Origin: Anaerolineae bacterium
GTDB taxonomy: Bacteria > Chloroflexota > Anaerolineae > B4-G1 > SLSP01
DNA length: 64,000 nt
Direction: 5' to 3'
Assembly (NCBI GenBank): GCA_026645815.1
Contig: JAPKMR010000018.1
Location: forward strand, 1-64,000
Position numbers and translations under genes: made by a program. Of the stretch, positions 11,191-21,458 are shown piece by piece (position 1 is the first letter of the stretch; each line of letters starts with the position of its first letter). Below the pieces are notes generated by a model, which worked only from the letters and a program-made list of their open reading frames with translations, was not told the DNA's origin and searched no databases.

Positions 11191-13725
11191 GTGACTGATG
11201 CAATCTGGGATGATAAGCGCCTTAAGGCTGCGTTGCATTTGCCGCGCTATCCCTTGACGCTTATCGAACAGGAACCATGGCACACGTGGATCGCGCATCA
11301 TGGTGGTCTTCGTGCAGTTCATGAGTATTTAAGCGCTTCCTCTCTGCCACCGCATGAACACGAACTCCTGGCGTTGATCTTGCGCCATCCAGGCGCCTCG
11401 GTGCAGTTCTATTGCGAACGGCTTTGCATCAGCCGGCGCACTTATGCTAACTACCTTAATAGCCTTTGTGCTGCGCTATTACTGCATTTGAACGCCTGGT
11501 CCATGGAGTTGGTGCGGGTGGTAGAGACCAGCGCTTATCATGGCAATATTCCCGCTCCGGTGACGGCATTGATTGGCGCAGAGGAAACGCTTTCTGCTGT
11601 GTTGTCATTGTTGCGCGAGCCTGCTGTGCGTTGCATCACCCTTACTGGACCGGGCGGGGTGGGAAAAACCCGTCTGGCTATTGAGGTTGCCAACAAGGCA
11701 CAGGCTGATTTTTCTAATGGCGTTTATCTCATCGCTCTGGATGCAATTTCCGACCCGGCATTGTTGAGCGCAACGATTATCCGTGTGCTCAATCTGCAGC
11801 TTCCAGGGGCGGAGCCCCCCCTGGAAGCGCTTAAAGCCTATCTCCGCTCCCGGCGTTTGCTTTTCGTCCTTGATAATCTGGAGCACTTATCGGGCATCGG
11901 TCCTATGGTCGCCGCACTTCTGCAGGCGGCGCCTGGCTTGAAAATCCTCAGCACCAGCCGTGAGATGCTCAATATCAGCGGTGAGTATTGCTTCGCCGTC
12001 GCACCGTTGCCAGTGCCCGACCCACAGGCTACCTTGACAGTTGCTGCCCTGCAGGAGGTTCCGGCAGTGCAGCTCTTTGTCGAACGTGCGCGTGCAGCGC
12101 GTCAGGGATTTGCCCTGACTGCGGAGAATGCCGCGACCCTGGTGCAGATTTGTAGGCGCCTTGATGGCTTGCCTCTAGCTATCGAGCTCGCCGCTGCGCG
12201 CATCAGGACGTATTCTCCTGAACAATTGCTCGTGCAATTGGAGGAGAACCCTGCTGTCCTGCACTATCCGCATCAGGATCGCCCCGTGCGACACCAGAGC
12301 TTGTGGAACGTTATTGAATGGAGTTATCGGTTGCTCGGGTCTCAACACAAAATGCTCTTCCGGCGCCTGGCAGTATTCGATCATAGCTGGGACCTCAAAG
12401 CCGCGCAGGCAGTTTGCGCGTGTGCCGAGATCCAACAGGGCCTTGAAGAGTTGGTGGGCAAAAGCCTGGTTCAGCCCGTTTCTAGCCGCAAGGATGTGCG
12501 GTTTTACATGCTCAATACGCTGCGCGAATACGCACTAGAACAGTTGCGTATGACCGGAGAGGCAGAAGATGTAGGGCGCAGCCATGCGTGGCACTATCTG
12601 CTGCAAGCCGAAATCGCCGAAACCGGGCTTGGGAAAGCCAATCATCTCGTGTGGGCTGATTGGCTTCAAGTAGAGCATGGTAATTTGCAAACGGCATTGC
12701 TCTGGATGTTGGAGCATGGTGAGCCTGTGATGGCGTTGCGCCTGGTGGGCGCCATCTGGCGTTTCTGGCAGGTGCAAGGGGTGTTGACCGAAGGACGCTA
12801 TTGGCTTTCCCGGGCGTTGGCAGCCAGCGCTGAGGTTGCGGATAGCTTCAAATTGAAGGCGCTTTGGGGCGCCGGTTGGCTGGCAGAAAACCAGAGTGAC
12901 ATTCCTACAGCTACTGCGTATTTTGAAGAGGGCCTGGCATTGGCGCAAAAGCTGCAAGAACCGCGTTGGATTGCCCTACTCCAGACGGGAATGGGGCAGG
13001 TGCGCCGCGCCCAACAACGTTTTGCGGAGGCGTGCCAGCTTTTTGAGTCTAGCCTGGAGATCTTTACAACCATCGGAGACCGCGAAGAAATCGCCTGGTC
13101 TCTGGATCAGTTGAGCCGCCTGGCATTGGAACAACAGGACCTCTATCGTGCGCGGCAGTATGCTGAATCTAGCCTCGCACTTTTCCGCGAGCTTCAACAT
13201 CACTGGGGTATGTCCCATGCCCTGGACCACCTCGGCGACGTTGTGTGGAATCAAGAACAATACGATCTTGCCGTGGCTTTTTTTGAGGAAGCTCTACAGC
13301 AATCGGCTGCTCTGCAAAGCCGTTGGCTTGCCGCGTGGACACTGTGCAAGCTCACTTCTGTGAGATTGGCGCAAAACGAGCTTGAGCAGGCGCGCGTTGC
13401 GCTGGCGGAGAGTTTGCGCTTGCACCTTCAAGTCGAAAACACCCTGGGTATGGTAGCGTGTCTTGGGCGTGTAGCCATGCTTACCGCTGCCCAAGGGGCC
13501 TGGCACGATACCGTGCGATTCTGTGCAGCCATCCAGATTTTGCACCACAACCTGAATTTGCCTCCTCTCACCGCAATCTTTGTGCGAGGAATGAATCAAG
13601 CCCTGGATGAGGCGCGCGTCCAATTAGATTCTGAGGCCTTTGAAGAAGCCTGGGCATACGGGCAGAGCTTGACTCTACCGCAGGCGATCAAATATGCCAG
13701 GCAACTGTTGGGTATTGAACTGTGA
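11191..13725 (+). CDS. STAND/NB-ARC-type ATPase with TPR repeats, probable transcriptional regulator
   Basis: 844 aa, GTG start; Walker A GPGGVGKTRLA, LFVLDNLEHL, GLPLAIELAAARI motifs; C-terminal TPR-like repeats; possible N-terminal winged-helix segment. Confidence 0.82.
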   Translation: MTDAIWDDKRLKAALHLPRYPLTLIEQEPWHTWIAHHGGLRAVHEYLSASSLPPHEHELLALILRHPGASVQFYCERLCISRRTYANYLNSLCAALLLHLNAWSMELVRVVETSAYHGNIPAPVTALIGAEETLSAVLSLLREPAVRCITLTGPGGVGKTRLAIEVANKAQADFSNGVYLIALDAISDPALLSATIIRVLNLQLPGAEPPLEALKAYLRSRRLLFVLDNLEHLSGIGPMVAALLQAAPGLKILSTSREMLNISGEYCFAVAPLPVPDPQATLTVAALQEVPAVQLFVERARAARQGFALTAENAATLVQICRRLDGLPLAIELAAARIRTYSPEQLLVQLEENPAVLHYPHQDRPVRHQSLWNVIEWSYRLLGSQHKMLFRRLAVFDHSWDLKAAQAVCACAEIQQGLEELVGKSLVQPVSSRKDVRFYMLNTLREYALEQLRMTGEAEDVGRSHAWHYLLQAEIAETGLGKANHLVWADWLQVEHGNLQTALLWMLEHGEPVMALRLVGAIWRFWQVQGVLTEGRYWLSRALAASAEVADSFKLKALWGAGWLAENQSDIPTATAYFEEGLALAQKLQEPRWIALLQTGMGQVRRAQQRFAEACQLFESSLEIFTTIGDREEIAWSLDQLSRLALEQQDLYRARQYAESSLALFRELQHHWGMSHALDHLGDVVWNQEQYDLAVAFFEEALQQSAALQSRWLAAWTLCKLTSVRLAQNELEQARVALAESLRLHLQVENTLGMVACLGRVAMLTAAQGAWHDTVRFCAAIQILHHNLNLPPLTAIFVRGMNQALDEARVQLDSEAFEEAWAYGQSLTLPQAIKYARQLLGIEL

Positions 13726-13909
13726 ACTGGCGCTGATTCTCGTAGCGTGACACGCTTTTGCGAAGAACTTTTTCTCCCACTGCGACCGACTTTTTGCTCC
13801 CGATGTAAGAGGCATTTTGGAACTCTCCCCGCTGTAAGAACGTCATATACTGTGAGGAAATAACCAAGGGTGATGCAGTTCTGTCACTCATCATTTTGCT
13901 GGAGGTTGT

Positions 13910-16900
13910 ATGAAGATGAAACTCTGGAACCGGCTATTTAGCACAATCCTTTTGCTAGCGACGCTGGCAGCGTGTACGGGTGCACCGACGTCTACACCGG
14001 TGTCGCCGTCACCTACGGCGACACCGAGTGCGACCTCCACACCCTTGCCGCCCAAACCCGTGGTTCCTTATACACCTGTGCCTGAAGGAGAAATTGCTCC
14101 TGCTGTGATCTGGCGCAGTCCTCAGCGTGGTGAAACGCTGACGCCTGAGGCGGGCATTGAACTGGTTTTTGATCAGCCTATGGCGCGTGAGAGTGTCGGA
14201 CGGGCGCTTACGGTACAAACGGCGGCAGAATCGCCGGCGCTTGTAACCGGTGAGCTCACCTGGCGCGATGACCGTACTGCGGTCTTCAAGCCCGGCAAAG
14301 CCTTGGCGCGCAACGTGGCGTATGATGTGATCCTCACTCAGGATGCTACCTCTGCTACAGGCACCCCTTTGCGTGAGCCTCTGGTTTTCCGCTTTGCTAC
14401 AGCTGGCGCGTTGGAAGTCACTCAGGTCGTTCCCGCGCCTGGCACGATGGACGCCGAAACTGACATGCTCATCACGGTCATGTTCAACCGTCCTGTGGTG
14501 CCTTTGACCAGCTTGAAGCAGATGGAAAGTCTTCCCAATCCCCTGATTTTCGAACCGGCTGTAGTGGGTAAGGGTGAGTGGCTGAATACGTCCATTTACG
14601 TTTTCCGCCCGGAAAAACCCCTGGCGGGTGGACTTAGCTATCGGGTGACCGTTACCTCGGGCTTGCAGGACCTTTCTGGGGCGCTGTTGCTCGAGGATTA
14701 TAGCTGGAGTTTTACCACGCAACCGCCCGAAGTGGTGTGGACGTGGCCTGGCGATGGGGAGTCTCTGGTAGACATTCGTCGCCCTCTCCAGATCGAGTTC
14801 AACCAGCCTATCGAAGCCGCCTCTGCCCAACGCGCTTTTTCGCTCAAAGGGGGGAGTCTTCTGCGCACCGATGTGGCGGGCAGCTTCTCGGTGGTAGGGA
14901 ATACGCTCGTCTTCACGCCTACACGTGATTTGGACTTCGATACAACCTATACCGTCTCCATAGAGGCAGGGATCACTGGCGCCTCAGGCGGCGAGGGGAT
15001 GCGTCAGGCTTATACCTGGCAATTCACGACTGTGCCTCTGCCCCGGATTATCTCTACCAATCCTGCCGATGGCGAGCGCAATGTTCCGGCATACAGCCCC
15101 TTCCAGATCGTCTTCAACACGCGGATTGACCCCAAAACGGTCATGCCGAATCTCACGGTAACGCCACCGCTCTCGCCCACACAGGTGTACACGTATTTCT
15201 CGGAGTGGGATAATACCTTTACCCTCTACTTTGGGTCGCAGGCTTCTACCGATTACACGGTGGTGATCGGCAATGGTATTGCCGATCCTTACGGAAACAC
15301 CATTCCCCGAGGAGCTACGGTTCGCTTCCGGACCGCACCGCTCGAACCGAATTATCGTCTGTTGACGCCTGATTTCACAGCGACTTATGATGCAGCTCTC
15401 CCTGCGCAGGTCGCCATTGCGTATCTCAATCTCAACCGTGTGGACTTGCGCCTTTACCGTTTACCGGCAAGTGCGCTTCAGCAATCCTATTGGGATTGGC
15501 GTGAGAAGTTGCCTGGTGGCACTGACCTGTTGCGGGATTGGACTGTGACGCTTGAATCCCCGCTCAACAAACAGAGCTATACGGCTATTGACCTGGTTGA
15601 GATTCCGGGGGGCACACTTGCACCCGGCGCGTATTTGCTGGATGTGAATGCCCCAGAGCTGGCAGCTAACGAATGGCAGGCGCACCAGCAACATCTACTG
15701 ATCGTCTCTGATTACAACCTTACATTGAAGACCGGTGTTGATGAAGCCTTCATCTGGGCGGTGGATTTGGCGACGGGACAACCTGCCCCGGGCTTGAGCC
15801 TGGAACTGGTGGAAATTCAGGGGCGCAACCTGGGCACTCTGACGACCGATCAGGAAGGCATTGCCCGCATGGGGCTGTCGCAGAATCGCAACTCGATTCT
15901 TGCCATCAGTGAACAGCCTTTTGCCGCTGTTGCTGAGGGCTGGGCGCGGGGCATCAGCCCATGGGACTTCGGCATGGGCGAGGGCGTTTGGGAACAGAAG
16001 GTGCGCACCTATATCTACACCGACCGCCCAATTTATCGCCCTGGACAGAACGTGAACTTCAAGGGTGTGCTACGTACAGAGGATGATGCCGCATTTGGCT
16101 TGCCCAATGTGGGTGCAGTGAACGTCATCATCCGTGATGCCGCATGGCAGGAAATCTACCGCGAGCGTTTGCCGGTGAGCCAGCTCGGCGCCTTTGTGGG
16201 CACGCTCGCTCTGGATGCCAACGCCGGTTTGGGGAACTACGTCATCGCCGTTGAATTGAACGATCAATACTATGAAACGTATTTCCAGGTCGCTGCCTAC
16301 CGCGCCCCCGAATTCGAAATTCTGGTTGAGCCGGCAGTGGCTGAGCTGCAACGCGGGCAAAGCACGCAGGCGACCATCACCGCGCGCTACTTCTTCGGTG
16401 GACCGCTTGCTAATACTGCTGTGACCTGGAACGTGCTCGCGGAGCGCTATACTTTCAAGCCCTCTTGGGGCGGACGCTACAGCTTCAGCGATGTGGATGA
16501 CCCCTGGATTTGCTTCGATTGCTGGTGGCGTTGGGAACCTGAACTGCCCGCCGAGGCGATTCTGAGCGGCAGTGGCGTGACCGATGCCAACGGTGAACTG
16601 CGCATTACGTTGGATGGCGCGGCGCTTGATGCAGCCTTACCCTATCTCGCATCGCGTATCACGATCGAAGCTCTGGCTACCGGTCCGGATAATCAGGAAA
16701 TCGCTGGTCGAAGTGGCGTGGTTGTCCACCCTGGTTCCTACTACATCGGACTGGCGCCCAGCAGTTACGTCGGGGTGGCAGAAAAGGAAAACAGCATTGA
16801 CCTGGTGGCAGTGGATTGGACCAGCAAGCGTCTTGCCAATCAGACACTCAAGGTAGCTCTATATCGTCGTGAGTGGGAGAATATCTTCATCGCCAACGAG

Positions 16901-19900
16901 ATGGGCGGCGGATACTGGTCGTGGGAGACACAGGATGTCTTCGTGAGCGAGACCACGGTCACTACCGACGCCCGTGGCGAAGCGGTGGCGCGCTTTACTC
17001 CGCCCAAGGGAGGCTCCTATCATGCTATTGCTACGCCGGCGAATCCTACCCCCGACACCGAACGCATTCGCTCCTCCGTCTTCGTTTGGGTGACAGGCAA
17101 GGATAATATCAGCTGGCGGCGCGAAAATCACGACCGTCTCACCCTGATCAGTGATAAGAGCTCTTACAAAGTTGGCGAGACTGCGGAAATTCTCATTCCC
17201 TCGCCTTTCACTGAGCCGCACTGGGCTTTGGTTACGGTGGAGCGGGCGGGTATCCGTCGCCATGAACTGCTCCGCATGGAAACCAACAGCGCCATTTACC
17301 GTCTGCCCATCCAGGAAGCGGATATTCCGAATATTTATGTTTCAGTGGTTCTGGTTCAGGGACGGAGCGGTGCAGCGACCGCCGGCGGTGCGGCTGAGTT
17401 CAAGATGGGCTTGCTCCCGTTGGATGTGAGTCTGGAGCCTAAGACGCTTATGTTGACCGTGGAACCTTCGGTGCCACAGGCTGAGCCGGGCGAAGAGGTG
17501 ACCTATGCTTTCACGGCAACCGGCCCTGATGGGCGCCCTGTTGCCGGGGCAGAACTCTCTTTCGACGTGGTAGATAAAGCCGTTTTGAGCCTGCAACCGC
17601 GCACGACCGACATCCTGAGCGGTTTCTACGCCCGCCGCGCTTTGCAGGTCAACACTTATAGCGGTCTGAGCCTCTCTGCTAATCGCTATCTCAAGGAGTT
17701 GGCGGCTGATTTGGGTCTAGATCTCGGAACCCATGATGAGATGCAGCGCGCCAGCAATGCCTATGGCATGGGCGGCGGCGGCGATATGGCTGCGGGCGCC
17801 GTGCCCGCACCATCTGCGACGATGGCACCCATGCTAGAAGTTGCAAAAGAGATGGAGGTGGTTACCGATGCAGCATTCTCTATGGAAGGCATCACGGTCC
17901 GCGAGGAATTTGCGGATACTGCCGCGTGGGAATCTTTGCTCGTCACAGATAGCGACGGTCGCGCACAATTTACCCTGACCCTGCCGGACAATCTCACCAC
18001 CTGGACCGCGCACGTTGTGGGGCACACTGCCGCGACGGTCGTTGGTGAGGGGCAGAGTGAGCTTGTGGTCGCCAAACCCCTCATGGTGCGCCCGGTTGCG
18101 CCACGCTTCTTTGTGGTGGATGACCGTGTTCAGTTGGCTGCGAATGTCAGCAACAACACGGATCAATCCTTACAGGTTGAGGTGGCGCTCAGTGCTGAAG
18201 GTATTGGTATCAGTCAGGAGACCCCCTCCGTGCAGACAGTTACGATTCCTGCGCGCAGTGAGAGCAAGGTGACCTGGTGGGTCACCGTGACCGATGTTCC
18301 CAATGCGCAGCTGACCTTTGCCGCGCGTGCGGGTGAGTATACCGATGCCAGCAAGCCTCGGCTTACTACCGGACCGGATGGCTCTTTGTTAGTGTTGCGC
18401 TATACCGCTCCCGATATCGTGGGCACCGCGGGTCAACTGACTGAAGCTGGCAGCGTGGCCGAAGGTGTGGCTCTGCCGCCACAGTTCGATGACCGCCGTG
18501 GGCAGCTCACGGTGCAGCTGGATCCTAGCCTTGCCGCCGGGATGCAGGATGGGCTTGACTACCTGGAGCATTTCGAATACGAATGTACCGAGCAGACCGT
18601 GAGCCGTTTCCTTCCCAACCTGCTCACCTATCGTGCGCTCAAATCCCTGGGCTTGCAGAATGCGGAGCTCGAGGCGCGTCTACCTGCGCTCATTGATGAG
18701 GGCCTGGCGAAGCTTGCCAAACAGCAACGTTCCGATGGGGGCTGGGGCTGGTGGTATGATACTGAGAAGGGTGAGAGCAATCCGCATGTGAGTGCCTACG
18801 TCGTCTTTGCGCTGCTCAAGGCACAGCAGTCCGATATCAATGTTGACGGGATGATGTTGCAGCGGGGATTGGAATATCTCAAGACGCAGCTCAAGTCGAT
18901 TCGGCAGGTAGAGCATTATCGCGCTGCAAATATGCAGGCATGGTTGCTCTATGTGTTGGCCGAAGCCGGGCAGGCGCCGCAGGATATGCTCGACAATCTC
19001 TTCGAAAACCGCGAGAAACTTAGCCACTACGCCCGCGCTTACCTTGCGCAGGCATTCTGGTTGGCGAATCCCAATGATGCCCGGCTACAAGTGCTGCTTT
19101 CCGACCTGAACAATGCCGCCATCCTCAGCGCTACGGGAGCGCACTGGGAAGAGGCAAACTACGACTGGTGGTCTATGAACACCGACACGCGCTCTACCGC
19201 CATCATTCTCGACACGCTGACGAAGCTGGATCCGGAGAACGCGCTCAACCCCAATATCGTCCGCTGGCTCATGGTAGCACGGAAGACCGGCATCTGGGAA
19301 ACCACACAGGAAACCGCCTGGGCGCTCATTGCTCTCACCGATTGGATGATGGCAACGGGTGAGCTTAACGCTAACTATGATTACGGCGTCTTCTTGAACG
19401 ACGGCGAACTCGCTACCGCGAGCGTCACCCGCGAGACCGTGCGCCAGAGCACCAAAATCACTGTGCCCATCGCCGACTTACTCGCGGATGCCCTCAATGT
19501 ATTGGGCATTGCTCGCACGGCGGGTCCGGGACGTCTCTACTATACCGCGCACCTCGAAGTTTACCAACCGGTAGAGGCGTTGGAGCCTGCCGATCGGGGC
19601 TTCAGCATTCAGCGGCGTTACACGCTGGCTTCTTGCGCTGCTGAGAAGATCAAGGCGGGTGGCAGTGTTCTGGATTGCCCGGAGGTTCGCGAGGTGAAGC
19701 TGGGCGACGTGATTCGCGTGGATTTGACCATCATCACCCCGCACGACCGCTATTATGTGGTAGTGGAGGATCCGCTCCCGGCAGGCGGTGAGGCGGTGGA
19801 CACCGGGCTGGCGACCACGAGCCTGCTGGCAATGGAGCCTAATCTCTCCCGGCCCAGCTCGCGTTGGTGGTGGTGGTGGAACTGGTACAGCCGCAGCGAA

Positions 19901-20083
19901 CTGCGGGATGAAAAGGTGGTGCTCTTTGCCGATGTGTTGGGTGCGGGCACCTATGAATATAGCTATACCTTCCGCGCCACGCTCCCGGGCGAATACCGCG
20001 TGATTCCCACCGTGGCGAAGGAATTCTACTTCCCGGAGGTCTTCGGTCGTAGCGATGGGCGGTTGCTGACTATCGCGGAATAA
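13910..20083 (+). CDS. Alpha-2-macroglobulin family lipoprotein with Ig-like (Big_5) N-terminal domains
   Basis: 2057 aa; lipobox LATLAACTG; thioester motif YECTEQ; GGWGWW and MG/TED-like segments; C-terminal AxEFYFPEVFGRSDG. Confidence 0.92.
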   Translation: MKMKLWNRLFSTILLLATLAACTGAPTSTPVSPSPTATPSATSTPLPPKPVVPYTPVPEGEIAPAVIWRSPQRGETLTPEAGIELVFDQPMARESVGRALTVQTAAESPALVTGELTWRDDRTAVFKPGKALARNVAYDVILTQDATSATGTPLREPLVFRFATAGALEVTQVVPAPGTMDAETDMLITVMFNRPVVPLTSLKQMESLPNPLIFEPAVVGKGEWLNTSIYVFRPEKPLAGGLSYRVTVTSGLQDLSGALLLEDYSWSFTTQPPEVVWTWPGDGESLVDIRRPLQIEFNQPIEAASAQRAFSLKGGSLLRTDVAGSFSVVGNTLVFTPTRDLDFDTTYTVSIEAGITGASGGEGMRQAYTWQFTTVPLPRIISTNPADGERNVPAYSPFQIVFNTRIDPKTVMPNLTVTPPLSPTQVYTYFSEWDNTFTLYFGSQASTDYTVVIGNGIADPYGNTIPRGATVRFRTAPLEPNYRLLTPDFTATYDAALPAQVAIAYLNLNRVDLRLYRLPASALQQSYWDWREKLPGGTDLLRDWTVTLESPLNKQSYTAIDLVEIPGGTLAPGAYLLDVNAPELAANEWQAHQQHLLIVSDYNLTLKTGVDEAFIWAVDLATGQPAPGLSLELVEIQGRNLGTLTTDQEGIARMGLSQNRNSILAISEQPFAAVAEGWARGISPWDFGMGEGVWEQKVRTYIYTDRPIYRPGQNVNFKGVLRTEDDAAFGLPNVGAVNVIIRDAAWQEIYRERLPVSQLGAFVGTLALDANAGLGNYVIAVELNDQYYETYFQVAAYRAPEFEILVEPAVAELQRGQSTQATITARYFFGGPLANTAVTWNVLAERYTFKPSWGGRYSFSDVDDPWICFDCWWRWEPELPAEAILSGSGVTDANGELRITLDGAALDAALPYLASRITIEALATGPDNQEIAGRSGVVVHPGSYYIGLAPSSYVGVAEKENSIDLVAVDWTSKRLANQTLKVALYRREWENIFIANEMGGGYWSWETQDVFVSETTVTTDARGEAVARFTPPKGGSYHAIATPANPTPDTERIRSSVFVWVTGKDNISWRRENHDRLTLISDKSSYKVGETAEILIPSPFTEPHWALVTVERAGIRRHELLRMETNSAIYRLPIQEADIPNIYVSVVLVQGRSGAATAGGAAEFKMGLLPLDVSLEPKTLMLTVEPSVPQAEPGEEVTYAFTATGPDGRPVAGAELSFDVVDKAVLSLQPRTTDILSGFYARRALQVNTYSGLSLSANRYLKELAADLGLDLGTHDEMQRASNAYGMGGGGDMAAGAVPAPSATMAPMLEVAKEMEVVTDAAFSMEGITVREEFADTAAWESLLVTDSDGRAQFTLTLPDNLTTWTAHVVGHTAATVVGEGQSELVVAKPLMVRPVAPRFFVVDDRVQLAANVSNNTDQSLQVEVALSAEGIGISQETPSVQTVTIPARSESKVTWWVTVTDVPNAQLTFAARAGEYTDASKPRLTTGPDGSLLVLRYTAPDIVGTAGQLTEAGSVAEGVALPPQFDDRRGQLTVQLDPSLAAGMQDGLDYLEHFEYECTEQTVSRFLPNLLTYRALKSLGLQNAELEARLPALIDEGLAKLAKQQRSDGGWGWWYDTEKGESNPHVSAYVVFALLKAQQSDINVDGMMLQRGLEYLKTQLKSIRQVEHYRAANMQAWLLYVLAEAGQAPQDMLDNLFENREKLSHYARAYLAQAFWLANPNDARLQVLLSDLNNAAILSATGAHWEEANYDWWSMNTDTRSTAIILDTLTKLDPENALNPNIVRWLMVARKTGIWETTQETAWALIALTDWMMATGELNANYDYGVFLNDGELATASVTRETVRQSTKITVPIADLLADALNVLGIARTAGPGRLYYTAHLEVYQPVEALEPADRGFSIQRRYTLASCAAEKIKAGGSVLDCPEVREVKLGDVIRVDLTIITPHDRYYVVVEDPLPAGGEAVDTGLATTSLLAMEPNLSRPSSRWWWWWNWYSRSELRDEKVVLFADVLGAGTYEYSYTFRATLPGEYRVIPTVAKEFYFPEVFGRSDGRLLTIAE

Positions 20084-20097
20084 GGTTCTGGGCAAAG

Positions 20098-20135
20098 TGA
20101 CAAATAGGGAGTGTCTCCACACTCCCTATTTGTCA
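20098..20135. terminator. Bidirectional terminator-like hairpin between convergent genes
   Basis: TGACAAATAGGGAGTGT-CTCC-ACACTCCCTATTTGTCA, perfect 17-bp arms. Confidence 0.8.
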
Positions 20136-20183
20136 TCTTAGGAGTTCTGTGGCTGACGTAAGCCGCCATCGAGAAGGTGCTGG

Positions 20184-21374
20184 TCAGGTTGCACTTTCTC
20201 CATTCCCCACGGGTGTTGGAATCCGCAGCAAGGCGATGACCAACCCAATCGCCATCACCGCCGCGCCGCTGAAGTAGGGATACCTGATGTTGATATCGAA
20301 AGCGAACCCTGCCCAAATGGGACCGATGACGCGCCCAAGGTTCATGAAGGAATTGCACAGGCCCATGATGGTTCCTTGCCCCGAGGTAGTGCGTTGTGAG
20401 GCGAGCGACATGATGACGGTGCGTAGCAGCGTCTTGGAGAGGATGAAGACGCCGGTTGCCGCCAGCACTCCGGGGTAGCTCTTCATCAACATAAGCAGGA
20501 TGAAGCCCGCGGAGCTGGACGCCAACGAGACTTTGATGATCGTGCCTTCACCCCACCACCGGGTGAGAGGTCTGGTGAGGAGCGCTTTCCCCAATGTCGA
20601 GGTCAATCCCACAACTGCCAGGATGGCGCCCACGCGTTCGGGTCCGTAGCCCAGCACTTGTGCTGCATACAACCCAAAGACCGATTCGAAATTGCTCAAC
20701 CCAAAGCTGACCAGAAACAACAGGAACAGAAACAAGCCCACTGGCCCAAAGAGCGCCTGCCACAGCATCGCGAACTGCAATGTTTTGACTTTGCCTGCTC
20801 TTTGCCTTTCCGTCGCGGTCAACGATTCCGGCAACAATAGCGCACCGAGCACCAATGCCACAATTGACAACCCTGCCGCGACGAAAAACGGCAGCGAAAT
20901 GGAGACCTCTCCGAGCCAACCGCCCAGCGCCGGTCCCAGAATCGCGCCCAGACCCATCGCCGCGCCCAGCATCCCAATACCCCAACCGCGCTCTTTTGCG
21001 GGGGTGTTATCGCTGATATAAGCCAGTGCAGTTGCGGCGACTGCCGATGAGAGTATCCCCGATAGCGCACGCGAGGCGAATAGCATCCAGATTTCTGTGG
21101 ATAAGCCGAACAACAACGACGAGAGCGCATAGCCCAAAACGCCGAGCAGCAGAATCGGTTTGCGCCCGGTGCGATCGGAGATGCTGCCCCAGACCGGTCC
21201 GCACACGAGCTCCAGCAGGGCGGAAGTCGCCATCAACAGTCCCAACTCCCGCCCGCTAGCGCCCAGCGCTTCGATATAGAAAGGGAACAGTGGAATGATC
21301 AAGCCGTAGCCTAACATTACTACAATCAGCGTGAAGGCCAGAATGGCGATATTCTTGCGGTTGCTCCTATCCAT
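20184..21374 (-). CDS. MFS transporter, DHA1 drug-efflux-like
   Basis: 396 aa; GPVWGSISDRTGRKPILL motif A, 12 TM-like segments. Confidence 0.87.
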   Translation of the reverse strand: MDRSNRKNIAILAFTLIVVMLGYGLIIPLFPFYIEALGASGRELGLLMATSALLELVCGPVWGSISDRTGRKPILLLGVLGYALSSLLFGLSTEIWMLFASRALSGILSSAVAATALAYISDNTPAKERGWGIGMLGAAMGLGAILGPALGGWLGEVSISLPFFVAAGLSIVALVLGALLLPESLTATERQRAGKVKTLQFAMLWQALFGPVGLFLFLLFLVSFGLSNFESVFGLYAAQVLGYGPERVGAILAVVGLTSTLGKALLTRPLTRWWGEGTIIKVSLASSSAGFILLMLMKSYPGVLAATGVFILSKTLLRTVIMSLASQRTTSGQGTIMGLCNSFMNLGRVIGPIWAGFAFDINIRYPYFSGAAVMAIGLVIALLRIPTPVGNGESAT

Positions 21375-21458
21375 ACATCCCTCCGCATAGATTGTGGGTT
21401 GTTGCTGGCGCCCTTCCCGCCCGGTTTTTCTGAACCGGCTAGGGATTCCGGCGTTTAG

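Noticed and set aside
14009-14830. 273-aa minus-strand ORF inside the A2M gene
   Set aside because: Low-complexity Arg/His-rich shadow ORF antisense to a clear coding region. Many other ORF-track entries were rejected on the same basis (e.g. 8393-9184, 29927-30655, 37309-38211, 53 kb minus ORFs).
21421-21438. CCGGTT-TTTCTG-AACCGG hairpin after the phosphotransferase gene as a terminator
   Set aside because: Only 6-bp arms and no U-run on the minus strand; too weak to call.
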